Shown here: piece by piece, positions 1 to 9,354 of the stretch
Position numbering within the stretch: the stretch's first letter is position 1
How the letters are laid out: every line of letters begins with the position of its first letter
NCBI GenBank assembly: GCA_902797995.1
Contig: CADBUX010000012.1
Span: 1 to 35,551 of the forward strand
DNA: 35,551 nt
From: an uncultured Erysipelotrichaceae bacterium
GTDB taxonomy: Bacteria; Bacillota_I; Bacilli_A; RF39; UBA660
Direction of reading: 5' to 3'
Program-made: the position numbers and the translations under genes
Notes under the pieces: generated by a model
What the model was told of the DNA's origin: nothing
Databases searched by the model: none
What the model saw: only the letters and a program-made list of their open reading frames with translations

Positions 1-115
1 ATTTTGTTTACAAATTAATTATACAACAGTTTTAAGTTATTGAGTGTTTTCTCTTTTTTTGTAATAATTTAATTATTCCCACATCTAGTTTACTACATCT
101 AAAAGATTAAAAAAC

Positions 116-143
116 TTGAAAAAATCTAAAAAAATGATATAAT
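116..143 (+). promoter_or_regulatory. promoter of the T-box/valS transcript
   Basis: TTGAAA at 116-121 and TATAAT at 138-143 are separated by 16 bases, a near-consensus sigma-A-type promoter. It would start transcription near 150, at the beginning of the T-box leader. The stretch from 1 to 115 is AT-rich and I see no gene in it. Confidence 0.7.
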
Positions 144-149
144 AAAACA

Positions 150-369
150 AAGCAATGAAAAAGAGGAGTAAGTTGTATTTTATTTAAAGAGAGTCTATGT
201 AAGGTGTAAATAGATAATAAAAAACTTGCTTGTAGCTTTGGAGCTGATTATTTGAAACAAAGTAGAATAATTCGTAAGTATACGTTACATACAAATAAGG
301 TAATAGTAATATTACAAATTAAGGTGGTACCACGAGTCTTCGTCCTTTGGATGAAGGCTCTTTTTTTTT
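150..369 (+). promoter_or_regulatory. T-box leader (predicted tRNA-Val sensing riboswitch)
   Basis: The leader carries AAGGTGGTACCACG at 321-334, matching the T-box sequence whose TGG triplet pairs with the uncharged tRNA acceptor end. The Stem I hallmarks AGAGAG (188-193) and GGTGTAA (203-209) lie upstream, and an intrinsic terminator follows. A GTA triplet (232-234) is a reasonable candidate for the specifier codon because ValRS is encoded downstream, but I did not fold the RNA. By established T-box logic, uncharged tRNA-Val would favour the antiterminator and switch on the HD-fusion gene and valS. Confidence 0.88.
334..369 (+). terminator. T-box regulated intrinsic terminator
   Basis: Bases 334-345 pair with 349-360 as a 12-bp stem with two wobble pairs and a TTT loop, followed by a run of T at 361-369. 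The 5' arm overlaps the T-box sequence, as expected for a terminator/antiterminator switch. The first gene starts 20 bases later. Confidence 0.85.
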
Positions 370-389
370 AATAAAAAGGAGGTCTTAAT

Positions 390-1808
390 ATGCCAACATG
401 GCCAGTACATTTAAAAATAGCAAACAATTTAGCAAAGAAATATCAATATGGTAATGATTTTATAATAGGTAATGTCTTACCAGATACAATGAATGGATAT
501 GTAGTAAAAAAACCATCAAATATATTTCACCATACTATAACTCATTATAGCGAAGTACAGCCACTTGGAGTTCCAAAAATCAATATAGGATTATTCCTAA
601 ACGACAATAGAAAAAAACTAAATAATGAATTAATTTTAGGAGTCTATTGCCATCTTCTTGCAGACTTTTATTTCAACGAATACACAATGAAACATCATAC
701 AAAAGAAGAAAATAATACACTTTTCGCGGTTTTAAAAGATGGAAGTTTAGATAAAAATGTATCACCGATGACATCAAAACAAAATGACTTTAAAGTTTTC
801 GGAGATTCTTTAATAAAAAATAAAGAAGTAGGTAATGAAGTAAGTATTACAAAAAACACTTTAAGTTTAAGTCAAGATTTAAACTACCAAATAGAAAAAG
901 AAGATATTCAAAAAACAGTAGATAAAATTAATGAAATAATAAATGAAAATATAAAAGAACAAGAAGAATATCAAATGTTTAATGAGAAAGAATTAATAGA
1001 TTTATACAACATTTGTTATGAATACATAGACAAAAAAATAAATGAAATAACACAAGATAAAGAAATAGCAAAAGCATTTGAACAATATACAAGCAAGTAT
1101 GATATGGAAGATAGTGATATAAATTACAAGTATTATCACTCCTATAGAGTAATGGAACATGCTAAGTATTTAGCAGAAAAACTAAATTTATCAAAGGAAG
1201 ATAAGGCTTTAGCAACTATAATAGGACTATATCATGATATAGGAAGGTTTGAACAAGATAAGTTATTTGATAGCTACAATGATACCAAACAATTTGACCA
1301 TGGCAATTATGGCGAAGAAGTATTAATAAAACAAGAGTTAATAAAACAAATACCAATTGAAGAAAAATATTATAACTTAATAGCCAAAGCCGTCAAAAAT
1401 CATAACAAGTATAGTATTGAAGAAGGGCTAAATGAAAAGGAATTATTTTATGCAAAGCTAATAAGAGATGCAGACAAACTAGATATTATAAACTACATGT
1501 CTAAAAGAATGTTGAGACTAAAATCTTTTAACTATGAGGACGATACATTTAATATAAGAGCCGAAATAAAAGAAGAATTTTTTAATGAACAAACAATATA
1601 TACTTTAGATAAGCAAAATAAAAATAACAGTGAAAAAGCTATAACAATGTTAGCACTCGTGTTTGATTTAAATTTTAAAGAAACCGCAGAGTATATATTA
1701 GACAATCATATACTTGAAGACTTTTATAATATATTAAAAAATAAAGAAAAATATAAAGAATATTTTAACCTAGCAAATAAACATTTAAAGGAGATGATAA
1801 AATGTTAG
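390..1808 (+). CDS. phospholipase C-like / HD-domain phosphohydrolase fusion
   Basis: A 472-residue cytosolic protein with two apparent domains. The N-terminus (about 1-110: [23 protein letters not shown] at 46-48, CHLLADF at 87-93) resembles the zinc-dependent phospholipase C-like domain of Firmicutes. The C-terminal half has a full HD signature: H250, H282-D283, DHG at 303-305 and RDADKLD at 359-365, the pattern of metal-dependent phosphohydrolases that often act on nucleotides. The linker (about 140-230) is charged and helical. The ATG is preceded by AAAGGAGG and is the first gene after the T-box; the end overlaps valS by 7 bases, so the two are translated together and respond to valine tRNA charging. 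The domain calls rest on motifs; the substrate is unknown, and I see no proven link to valine metabolism. Confidence 0.75.
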   Translation: MPTWPVHLKIANNLAKKYQYGNDFIIGNVLPDTMNGYVVKKPSNIFHHTITHYSEVQPLGVPKINIGLFLNDNRKKLNNELILGVYCHLLADFYFNEYTMKHHTKEENNTLFAVLKDGSLDKNVSPMTSKQNDFKVFGDSLIKNKEVGNEVSITKNTLSLSQDLNYQIEKEDIQKTVDKINEIINENIKEQEEYQMFNEKELIDLYNICYEYIDKKINEITQDKEIAKAFEQYTSKYDMEDSDINYKYYHSYRVMEHAKYLAEKLNLSKEDKALATIIGLYHDIGRFEQDKLFDSYNDTKQFDHGNYGEEVLIKQELIKQIPIEEKYYNLIAKAVKNHNKYSIEEGLNEKELFYAKLIRDADKLDIINYMSKRMLRLKSFNYEDDTFNIRAEIKEEFFNEQTIYTLDKQNKNNSEKAITMLALVFDLNFKETAEYILDNHILEDFYNILKNKEKYKEYFNLANKHLKEMIKC

Positions 1809-4336
1809 ATAAAAAATATAATCACAAAGAAGTAGAAAAAGGAAAGTATAAAAAATGGCTAGACAAAGAGTATTTTAAGTGTGGAGATAAAAGTAAAGAA
1901 CCATTTAGTATAATTTTGCCACCTCCAAATGTAACAGGAAAACTTCATTTAGGACATGCTTGGGATGTATCTATCCAAGATATAGTAGCAAGATATAAAA
2001 GAATGCAAGGATTTGATGTATTATGGCTTCCAGGAACAGATCATGCTGCAATAGCAACTGAAGCCAAAGTAGTAGCAAAACTAAAAAAAGAAGGAATAAA
2101 CAAATACGATTTAGGAAGAGAAAAGTTCTTAGAAAAATGCTGGGAATGGACTGAAGAATATGGTGGAAACATAAGAGAAGAATGGGCTAACATGGGACTT
2201 TCACTAGACTATTCTAAAGAAAGGTTTACCTTAGATGAATACTCAGTAAATGCAGTAAACAAAGCATTTATTGAAATGTATAATAAGGGACTAATTTACA
2301 GAGGAAAAAGAATAATTAACTGGGACCCTGAAGCAAAAACAGCACTTTCCAATGAAGAAGTTATTTATAAAGACACAAAAGGAGCATTCTATCATATAAA
2401 GTACTTTATCGAAGGAACAAAAGATTATTTGGACGTAGCAACAACAAGACCTGAAACTCTATTCGGAGATACCGCGGTAGCAGTTAATCCTAAAGATGAT
2501 AGATATAAACATTTAATAGGTAAAAATATCATTGTACCAATAGTAAATAGAGTAGTGCCAATAATCGCAGATTCACACGCAGACATAGACAAAGGTACTG
2601 GAGTAGTAAAAATAACACCAGCTCATGATCCTAACGATTTCGAAGTTGGATTTCGTCATAATTTAGAGCAAATAGTTATTATGGATGAAACAGCTCATAT
2701 GAATGAAGAAACAGGTAAATATAACAAAATGGATAGGTTTGAGTGTCGTGAAAAATTAGTAGAAGAACTAAAAGAGAAAGACCTACTTATTAAAATTGAA
2801 GAAATAACTCACTCAGTAGGATATTCAGAAAGAACAAATGTAATGGTAGAACCATACTTATCAGAACAATGGTTTGTTAAAATGAAAAAAATGTGTGAAG
2901 ACTTAATAGAAATGCAAAAAGATAAGAATAAAAAAGTAAACTTTATTCCAAAAAGATATGAAAAAATACTAATCCAAAAAGCAGAAGAATGCTATGACTG
3001 GTGTATATCAAGACAGTTATGGTGGGGAATCAGAATACCAATTTGGTATAAAGATGGAGAAATGAAAGTATCAATTGAATCTCCTGGTGAAGGATGGAAA
3101 CAGGACGAAGATGTACTAGATACTTGGTTCTCATCAGCACTTTGGCCTTTCTCAACATTAGGATGGGCCATGGAGGATGATTCATTATATAAAAGGTATT
3201 TTCCAACAAACTTTATGTCAACAGGGTATGATATTCTATTCTTCTGGGTATTTAGAATGATGTTCCAATCACAAGAATTTACTAACCAAAACCCATTTAA
3301 AGAATGTTATATCCATGGTCTTATAAGAGCAAAAGATGGAAGAAAAATGTCAAAATCACTAGGAAATGGAGTAGAACCATCTGAAATGGTAGAAAAATAT
3401 GGTGCAGATGCCTTAAGGTATTACTTAACAACAAACTCTGCAGCAGGATTAGATTTAAGATTTGATGAAGAAAAAATGGCTTCAACATGGAACTTTATTA
3501 ATAAATTATGGAACGCCTCAAGATTTGTACTTATGAATATTGAAGACTTAAAGAAAGAATCTTTAGATAATCTAAAACTTGAAGATAAATGGATTCTTAC
3601 AAAACTAAATAAAACAATTAAAGAAGTAAGAAAAAATATGGATAAGTATGAACTTAATCTTGCAGGTTCAACTTTATATAATTTCATATGGGAAGACTTC
3701 TGCGATAATTATATAGAATTATCAAAATCAAGTTTAAATGATAACACAACAAAAACAGTACTACTTAAAGTATTAACATCTATATTAAAAATGTTACATC
3801 CATATATGCCATATGTAACTGAAGAAATCTATAGTATGTTACCTATAAAAGATTCTGAATCTATAATGATTAGTTCTTATCCAAAATATAATAAAAATAA
3901 CTCATACATTGATGAAGAACAACTATTAAATAAAGTACTTGAAGACGTAACAAACATACGTAATTTAAAAGTTAACAACAACATAACAAAAGAATCAAGT
4001 ATTAAACTAGAAACATCTAAGGATTTAGAATCAATCTATAAAAATGCTTTAAAAATAAAAGAAGAACAGTTAATAACAGGTATTCCAAGTGATAAAGAAG
4101 AATATAATTACAAATCAAATTATATAAACATAACTTTCTATCAAGACGGAAAAGTTATTAACAAAGAACTGTTAATAAGTGAAATAGAAAAATTAGAACA
4201 ATCTATCAAAAAAAGAGAAAATCTTTTAGCAAATGAAAACTATGTAACAAAAGCACCAGCTCATGTAGTAGAACTAGATAGACAAAAGCTAAAAGAAGAA
4301 CAAGAAAAACTAAATTATCTAAGGGAACAACTTTAA
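1802..4336 (+). CDS. valS: valyl-tRNA synthetase
   Basis: Class I aminoacyl-tRNA synthetase of 844 residues that charges tRNA-Val with valine in the cytosol. The HIGH-type motif is HLGH (49-52) after PPPNVTGK, and KMSKS lies at 515-519. The editing insert ([16 protein letters not shown]) and the [13 protein letters not shown]-like block are both present. The last 70 or so residues form the charged coiled-coil arm that ends bacterial ValRS. Length is within the usual bacterial range. The ATG follows AAAGGAGATGATA and overlaps the previous stop. Expression should be controlled by the T-box at 150-369. Identification is secure. Confidence 0.98.
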   Translation: MLDKKYNHKEVEKGKYKKWLDKEYFKCGDKSKEPFSIILPPPNVTGKLHLGHAWDVSIQDIVARYKRMQGFDVLWLPGTDHAAIATEAKVVAKLKKEGINKYDLGREKFLEKCWEWTEEYGGNIREEWANMGLSLDYSKERFTLDEYSVNAVNKAFIEMYNKGLIYRGKRIINWDPEAKTALSNEEVIYKDTKGAFYHIKYFIEGTKDYLDVATTRPETLFGDTAVAVNPKDDRYKHLIGKNIIVPIVNRVVPIIADSHADIDKGTGVVKITPAHDPNDFEVGFRHNLEQIVIMDETAHMNEETGKYNKMDRFECREKLVEELKEKDLLIKIEEITHSVGYSERTNVMVEPYLSEQWFVKMKKMCEDLIEMQKDKNKKVNFIPKRYEKILIQKAEECYDWCISRQLWWGIRIPIWYKDGEMKVSIESPGEGWKQDEDVLDTWFSSALWPFSTLGWAMEDDSLYKRYFPTNFMSTGYDILFFWVFRMMFQSQEFTNQNPFKECYIHGLIRAKDGRKMSKSLGNGVEPSEMVEKYGADALRYYLTTNSAAGLDLRFDEEKMASTWNFINKLWNASRFVLMNIEDLKKESLDNLKLEDKWILTKLNKTIKEVRKNMDKYELNLAGSTLYNFIWEDFCDNYIELSKSSLNDNTTKTVLLKVLTSILKMLHPYMPYVTEEIYSMLPIKDSESIMISSYPKYNKNNSYIDEEQLLNKVLEDVTNIRNLKVNNNITKESSIKLETSKDLESIYKNALKIKEEQLITGIPSDKEEYNYKSNYINITFYQDGKVINKELLISEIEKLEQSIKKRENLLANENYVTKAPAHVVELDRQKLKEEQEKLNYLREQL

Positions 4337-4352
4337 AAAGGGTTGTTCTTTT
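4325..4352 (+). terminator. terminator of valS operon
   Basis: GAACAAC (4325-4331) pairs with GTTGTTC (4342-4348) and is followed by four T. The 5' arm lies in the last codons of valS, so the stop codon falls in the loop. Confidence 0.7.
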
Positions 4353-4360
4353 GTTATAAT
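4352..4360 (+). promoter_or_regulatory. extended -10 promoter for the sigma-like gene
   Basis: TGTTATAAT at 4352-4360 is a TG-extended -10 element overlapping the tail of the valS terminator. No good -35 box is visible, which is common for extended -10 promoters. It would serve the gene starting at 4385. Confidence 0.45.
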
Positions 4361-4384
4361 GAAAATAAATAAGGAGGTTATATT

Positions 4385-4648
4385 ATGGAAAATAATAGTG
4401 AAAGAAAAGTTGTAACTGAAGTGCGTTCGCTAAGCCTAGAAGAAATAGAGTTAAATCTAACAATGATTCCAGAAAAAGAACAAAAAGTATTAGAATTAAG
4501 ATATGGTTTAGATGGTGGAAACATAAGGACTCAAAAAGAAGTAGCAGAAATATTAGGCATAAGTGTTTCAAGTGTAAATAGACTGCAAATAAAAGGAGTA
4601 AATCATATAAAAATGATCGAAATGAGAGACTCTAGAAAAAGTAGATAA
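4385..4648 (+). CDS. stand-alone sigma-70 region 4-like protein
   Basis: An 87-residue protein made almost entirely of a sigma factor region 4 helix-turn-helix. The segment MIPEKEQKVLELRYGLDGG followed by RTQKEVAEILGISVSSVNR and the basic end closely resembles the -35 recognition domain of RpoD/SigK-type factors. Regions 1 to 3 are missing, so it cannot act as a full sigma factor. It could bind DNA or modulate RNA polymerase, or be the remnant of a larger gene; no sigma-like sequence precedes the ATG, and AAGGAGG lies just upstream. Its stop is one base before the next ATG, so it is coupled to the Cys-rich gene. The function is an inference. Confidence 0.75.
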   Translation: MENNSERKVVTEVRSLSLEEIELNLTMIPEKEQKVLELRYGLDGGNIRTQKEVAEILGISVSSVNRLQIKGVNHIKMIEMRDSRKSR

Positions 4649-4649
4649 T

Positions 4650-5189
4650 ATGAAAAAAATAAGAGATATCAAGGACAAAATCATATATAATAAAACAGAA
4701 AACTATTTAAAGAAAAAAAATGAAAAAGATATAAATAAGAAATTAAAATTAATAGAAAAAGTATTAAAGAAAAAAGATATAAAAGAGAGATACTCTTATT
4801 TATATGATTTACTATGCAATTATTTAGATAATGAATTTAAAGAACAAAACATATGTAACTTTAACTGCGGAATATGTAAAAAAAGGCAGTATTTAAAAGA
4901 TAATAATATAAAAAAAGATACATATATAAATGGTTGTTGTTATTCCTATCTTGATAAGAAAAACTGTAACCATCTAAATAAAGATGGAACATGTAACGTA
5001 AAATGTTTAGGATGCAAACTATTTACTTGTAACTATCTAAAAAAACAAGGCTACAAATATAAATTAAAAAATATATACTTATCAAAATACTTCTTTAACT
5101 TTTGGCAACGCAATTTTATAGAATATACTTTTAGAAAACCAAAAGAATATGTTCTTAAAGGAATATTAAAAAGAAGAACTATTATTTAA
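4650..5189 (+). CDS. Cys-rich protein of unknown function
   Basis: 179 residues. The first 50 are Lys/Glu-rich and helical. The middle has 11 cysteines (56, 69, 73, 76, 96, 97, 106, 115, 119, 122, 127), including NICNFNCGICKKR and CNVKCLGCKLFTC. Such spacing suggests bound metal (zinc or an iron-sulfur cluster), but I cannot assign a named family with confidence. No signal peptide or membrane segment is evident. The start lies one base after the sigma-like gene, whose message probably delivers the ribosomes; no strong separate RBS is visible. A protease-like gene follows 14 bases after its stop. Confidence 0.6.
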   Translation: MKKIRDIKDKIIYNKTENYLKKKNEKDINKKLKLIEKVLKKKDIKERYSYLYDLLCNYLDNEFKEQNICNFNCGICKKRQYLKDNNIKKDTYINGCCYSYLDKKNCNHLNKDGTCNVKCLGCKLFTCNYLKKQGYKYKLKNIYLSKYFFNFWQRNFIEYTFRKPKEYVLKGILKRRTII

Positions 5190-5203
5190 ATAAGGAGAAA
5201 ACT

Positions 5204-6097
5204 ATGTATCAAAAGAATTTATTAAGAGATTATATAAAAAACTCAGAATCAAGAATATATAATGACAAAATTAGGGTAAAATTATCAAAAGAATTAGCAA
5301 TAAAATATGATCAAGGGATATATGACAATTACTTAAAGAAAATGGAAAAATGCTTTGACTTAATAAACACCATAAAAATAAAATATCCAGCAAAATCAAA
5401 ACCAAACTTATACATATACATTGTACCAGATGATAACTATGCAAAAATGTTAAGTATACCAGAAACATTTAATAATGGAAAAGGTGGAGGCAAACCTGTG
5501 GGAAGTGTCGATTTAGATGGATTTAATTATGCATATGGTGTAAGTCAAAACTTATGTGAAAATAATAATGAAAATATAAATATAATGAATTTTGAAAACA
5601 ATGTTCATGAATTAGCGCATTTAGTACAGGGACAGTTCTTTAACGAAAGTAGTCTTCTAGGTGAAGGATTTGCAGAAGCTCTTTCATTATATACATTAGG
5701 TTTAGAAGAAGAATTTGGTGAACATAGAAAAGCCTTAGAAAACTTAAAAGAAGATCAAATATTTACAGCGGCAGAATTAATTGTTCAAGAAAGAGAAAAT
5801 ACTTTCGGAAAAGATGCATTATTACCAAACAAATCATGTTCATTTAGATTGTCCTATATTTCATCATACCTATTTGTAAGAGGAATAATAGAAAAAATTG
5901 AAGAAAAACATAACATAACAAAACAAGAAGCAACACAATACTTTTTAGAAATGATAAGACAAAGTAATTTTACTAATGAATGGTTAATATTTGATATTGC
6001 GGACTCACTTGACATGGATAGAGAAGAATTATTAAACGACAAAAAACTTCAAATAAAAGTTTTAGAAGGACTTGCAAATAAATCAAGAAGGAGATAG
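5204..6097 (+). CDS. HExxH putative metalloprotease
   Basis: 297 residues. HELAH at 135-139 and GEGFAEA at 153-159 form a zincin-like HExxH plus downstream glutamate (E154 or E158) arrangement, as in gluzincin peptidases. There is no signal peptide or membrane segment, so it probably acts in the cytosol. The N-terminal 130 residues contain a beta-rich stretch (NLYIYIVPDD) but no named domain I recognise. RBS AAGGAG precedes the ATG. It shares the HExxH-LLxEGxxE layout, but little other visible similarity, with the protein at 9355-10350. The family is assigned by motif only and the substrate is unknown. Confidence 0.6.
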   Translation: MYQKNLLRDYIKNSESRIYNDKIRVKLSKELAIKYDQGIYDNYLKKMEKCFDLINTIKIKYPAKSKPNLYIYIVPDDNYAKMLSIPETFNNGKGGGKPVGSVDLDGFNYAYGVSQNLCENNNENINIMNFENNVHELAHLVQGQFFNESSLLGEGFAEALSLYTLGLEEEFGEHRKALENLKEDQIFTAAELIVQERENTFGKDALLPNKSCSFRLSYISSYLFVRGIIEKIEEKHNITKQEATQYFLEMIRQSNFTNEWLIFDIADSLDMDREELLNDKKLQIKVLEGLANKSRRR

Positions 6098-6151
6098 AAC
6101 AAGCTTAAACACAAGAAAACTGATATAAATAATAATGGAGTGATACAAGTT

Positions 6152-7834
6152 ATGAAAAAATATATGAAACAAGTGAAAAAGCCATTAATTATATTACTAA
6201 TATTTGAATTAACGGCTTCAATTATAAATATATTTAATCCAATAGTTAATGCAAAACTACTTACATATTTAACAAGTTTTGATGTGAACAAAGCGTATAA
6301 ATATGCAATAGTATTATTATTTATTTCTACATCTTCAATTCTAGTTAATAAACTAACAATTACTTTTTTGAGGAAAGTACAAGAAAAAATAAACTATAGT
6401 ATTAGATTTGATATGTTACAAAGATTATTGTGCATGAAAACAAAGAATTTTGATGAAACATCATCTGGAGAGTTCCAAGAAAGAATAAAGTCAGATCCTG
6501 AAGATATATCAATGGTTTTCTCAATAGTACAATATAACGTTTTTAACATGATAACCGAAATAGCTATGCTTTGTTATGTATTATATTTAAATATATATAT
6601 AGGCTTAATTTTTATAGTAGGACTTATAGTAATTTATTTCTATGAAAAATATGCTTTTATAGAATTTGAAAAGATAAATAATGAATATAAAAAACAAAGA
6701 GAAAAAAATGGTACTATCTTAAATGAAATATTAAAAGGAATAAGAGATATTAAACTTCTAGGAATAACCAAAAAAATAAATAATATAGCAAGTGAATCTT
6801 TAGATAAACAATCAAAACTAGATACTAAAATAACTCTTGCAGATACAAATATATATAATACAACAGATCTTATGAAAGCAATACTTACTGTTGTTTTAAT
6901 AGTACTTGGTATATTTTTAATAAATAATAAAGCACTTACTTTAACATCATTCTTAATAATTTTCTTATATAAAACCGAAATATTTTCACTTATATGGAGT
7001 TATACATCACTAAAAGAGTACTTTACTAAATATAAAGTAGCAGTAAAAAGAATAAATGAATTATTTGATGAAAAGAAATATCCAATTGAAAAATTTGGTA
7101 CAAAAAAACTAGAAAATGTAAAAGGAAATATTGAATTTAAAAATGTAAGTTTCGGATATAAAAAGAAGGAAATAATTCATGATATTTCGCTAAAAGTAAA
7201 AGAAAAAGAAAACATAGCTTTAGTAGGTAAATCTGGAAGTGGAAAAAGTACAATATTTAATTTATTAACAAAAGCTTATGATAATTATAAAGGTGCAATT
7301 ACAATAGATGGCATTGATATCAAAAAACTAGATCATAAGTCACTTAGAGATTCAATATCTATAATAAGTCAAAATCCATATATATTTAACTTAACTATAA
7401 AAGATAATTTAAAACTATTAGATAGAAATGTTACAAATAAAGAAATAGTAGAAGCTTGTAAAATAGCAAGAATTCATGATTATATAATTGCTCTTCCAGA
7501 TAAATACGATACATTATTAGGAGAAGGTGGAACTACTTTATCTGGAGGCCAAAAACAGCGCTTAGCTATAGCAAGAGCACTTTTAAAACAAAGTAAAATA
7601 CTACTTTTTGATGAAGCAACATCAGCCCTAGATAATATAACTCAAAATGAAATACAAGAAGCAATAAACGATATATCAAAAGACTATACAATAATAACAA
7701 TAGCACATAGATTATCAACAATAGAGGGTAGTGATAGAATTTATCTAATAGAAGATGGTTCAATTATTGGAGAAGGAACGCATAAAGAATTACTAAAAAC
7801 AAATAAGCATTATAAAGAATTGTATAAAAAGTAG
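6152..7834 (+). CDS. ABC exporter, fused membrane and ATPase domains
   Basis: A half-transporter of 560 residues from ATG 6152. I prefer this to an in-frame GTG at 6140, because GGAG at 6137-6140 can serve as its RBS. The first 300 or so residues hold about six hydrophobic helices of the type I exporter fold. The ATPase domain has Walker A VGKSGSGKST (about 358-367), signature LSGGQKQR (about 463), Walker B ILLFDEATSALD (about 484) and the switch histidine in IAHRLST. Half-transporters work as dimers and export peptides, lipids or drugs; the substrate is unknown. The downstream small membrane protein is 11 bases away and could be a partner. Confidence 0.92.
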   Translation: MKKYMKQVKKPLIILLIFELTASIINIFNPIVNAKLLTYLTSFDVNKAYKYAIVLLFISTSSILVNKLTITFLRKVQEKINYSIRFDMLQRLLCMKTKNFDETSSGEFQERIKSDPEDISMVFSIVQYNVFNMITEIAMLCYVLYLNIYIGLIFIVGLIVIYFYEKYAFIEFEKINNEYKKQREKNGTILNEILKGIRDIKLLGITKKINNIASESLDKQSKLDTKITLADTNIYNTTDLMKAILTVVLIVLGIFLINNKALTLTSFLIIFLYKTEIFSLIWSYTSLKEYFTKYKVAVKRINELFDEKKYPIEKFGTKKLENVKGNIEFKNVSFGYKKKEIIHDISLKVKEKENIALVGKSGSGKSTIFNLLTKAYDNYKGAITIDGIDIKKLDHKSLRDSISIISQNPYIFNLTIKDNLKLLDRNVTNKEIVEACKIARIHDYIIALPDKYDTLLGEGGTTLSGGQKQRLAIARALLKQSKILLFDEATSALDNITQNEIQEAINDISKDYTIITIAHRLSTIEGSDRIYLIEDGSIIGEGTHKELLKTNKHYKELYKK

Positions 7835-7845
7835 GAGGTAAAAAA

Positions 7846-8244
7846 ATGAATAAAAAAGAGAAAATAATTATAATTATATGGATTATATTTGATGCTTTAT
7901 TAACAGTAGGTGCTATTGCAAACACATATAACAATTGGTTTGCACATTTGATAGATTTTTTGCAACATGTTTATTTCATGATTGTTCCTATTATAACAAT
8001 TATTGTACTTATTAATTATTTTAAAAATATCAAAAACAAGGATAAAAAGCATTTTATATATTTAATATTGTTATTTATAACATACTTAATATATATAAAT
8101 GATCCTAATTTTGCAATTCAGTTTCCTGCTTATCCAGTAGAATTCAATATATTTGAATTTTTAAAAGTAGTAGTAGGACTTGGTATATTTATTTTGACTC
8201 CTTGTTGTGTTATTCTTATTATCATTAAAAAAATAATTAAGTAA
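7846..8244 (+). CDS. small membrane protein, about four helices
   Basis: 132 residues, mostly hydrophobic. Likely transmembrane segments lie at about 5-25, 42-60, 68-88 and 105-130, with short charged loops (KNIKNKDKK). RBS AGGAGG precedes the ATG, 11 bases after the ABC exporter. I recognise no family. Position suggests an accessory membrane partner of the exporter or of the hydrolase downstream, but this is inferred from context alone. Confidence 0.6.
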   Translation: MNKKEKIIIIIWIIFDALLTVGAIANTYNNWFAHLIDFLQHVYFMIVPIITIIVLINYFKNIKNKDKKHFIYLILLFITYLIYINDPNFAIQFPAYPVEFNIFEFLKVVVGLGIFILTPCCVILIIIKKIIK

Positions 8245-8256
8245 GAGGTGGATGCT

Positions 8257-9300
8257 ATGAATTACGATATGAAAGAATTTGAAGATTATTATATGTTTAC
8301 TTTTAATCCAAATCAAGAACAAGAGATCAATATTCCATATGTATTATATTTGCCAAAAGAAAATGTAAATTCAAATATTGGAATTTCATTTGAAACACCT
8401 TCTACGTTTTCAAATGAAAATCTTGAAAATATCTTTGATAAGTTAAAGGATGAAGTTAAGTATCAAGGCTATTTTAAATATAATAATATGCCATGTATTG
8501 TTCCACTTATTCCTAGATTTGATAAATACCCGATGACATATTTAACAAAAAGTGTACACGATAATAAGACTGAATTAATTGACGATAGTTTAACGGCCGA
8601 AGAAAAGGAACAAATGAAAGATATTGATACTCAAGTTCATAATATAATAGAAAATAGTAAAAGTTTTTTAAATAATATGGGTTATGATGTTGAAGATAAA
8701 GTTGTTGCCAAAGGATACTCAGCAGCAAGTAAATTTGCAAATTTATATACATACCTTCATCCAGAAGATGTTAGTGCATTAATTGCAGGTGGTACTACAG
8801 GCCTTCAAATTAGACCTATGAAGGAGATAAATGGAGAACCATTAAACTTTCCTTTAGGAATTAATGATGTTCCAGATAATGTAGAAGAATTCTCAAAAAT
8901 TCCACAGTTTTACTACATGGGAAATGAAGATATGAGTGATCCAGCATTATGCAAATGTGAATTAGATGATCAACCAGATGTATATGGTAATCCAAGACCT
9001 AAAATTAATTCAGATGGTAGCATGAATGCTTATATTGTCGATGATAAATTACAAGCATATTATAGTAATTTATATTCCGATAATGAAGTAAATACTATTT
9101 ATAATAATTTTGGTGTTTATCCTCAAGATAGATTTACAAATGCTGCTAAATGCTATGAAGAATATGGAATAAATGCTACTTGTAAAATGTATGATGGGGA
9201 TCATATGACTGTTAATATGAATCAAGAATTACAGCAAGATATATTAGTTTTTATGAATGAAAATGTTTTAAATAAAAGCAAAATAAATAAAGTAATGTAA
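8257..9300 (+). CDS. alpha/beta-hydrolase-like protein
   Basis: 347 residues from ATG 8257. An in-frame GTG at 8248 overlaps the RBS AGAGGTGG, so the ATG is preferred. A nucleophile-elbow-like motif GYSAAS (Ser155) follows a hydrophobic strand. An acidic residue in MGNEDMSD (Asp225) and a late histidine in YDGDHMT (His316) lie in the expected order for a Ser-Asp-His triad. The elbow lacks the usual final glycine (GxSxxG), so the call is by pattern only. No signal peptide is visible. Codons look richer in T than those of the core genes nearby, which may hint at transfer, but I did not compute it. Confidence 0.55.
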   Translation: MNYDMKEFEDYYMFTFNPNQEQEINIPYVLYLPKENVNSNIGISFETPSTFSNENLENIFDKLKDEVKYQGYFKYNNMPCIVPLIPRFDKYPMTYLTKSVHDNKTELIDDSLTAEEKEQMKDIDTQVHNIIENSKSFLNNMGYDVEDKVVAKGYSAASKFANLYTYLHPEDVSALIAGGTTGLQIRPMKEINGEPLNFPLGINDVPDNVEEFSKIPQFYYMGNEDMSDPALCKCELDDQPDVYGNPRPKINSDGSMNAYIVDDKLQAYYSNLYSDNEVNTIYNNFGVYPQDRFTNAAKCYEEYGINATCKMYDGDHMTVNMNQELQQDILVFMNENVLNKSKINKVM

Positions 9301-9354
9301 ATGAAACTTTAATAATCTAAAAATATTTTTTTTAGTAGATTAGAAGGTGATGTT

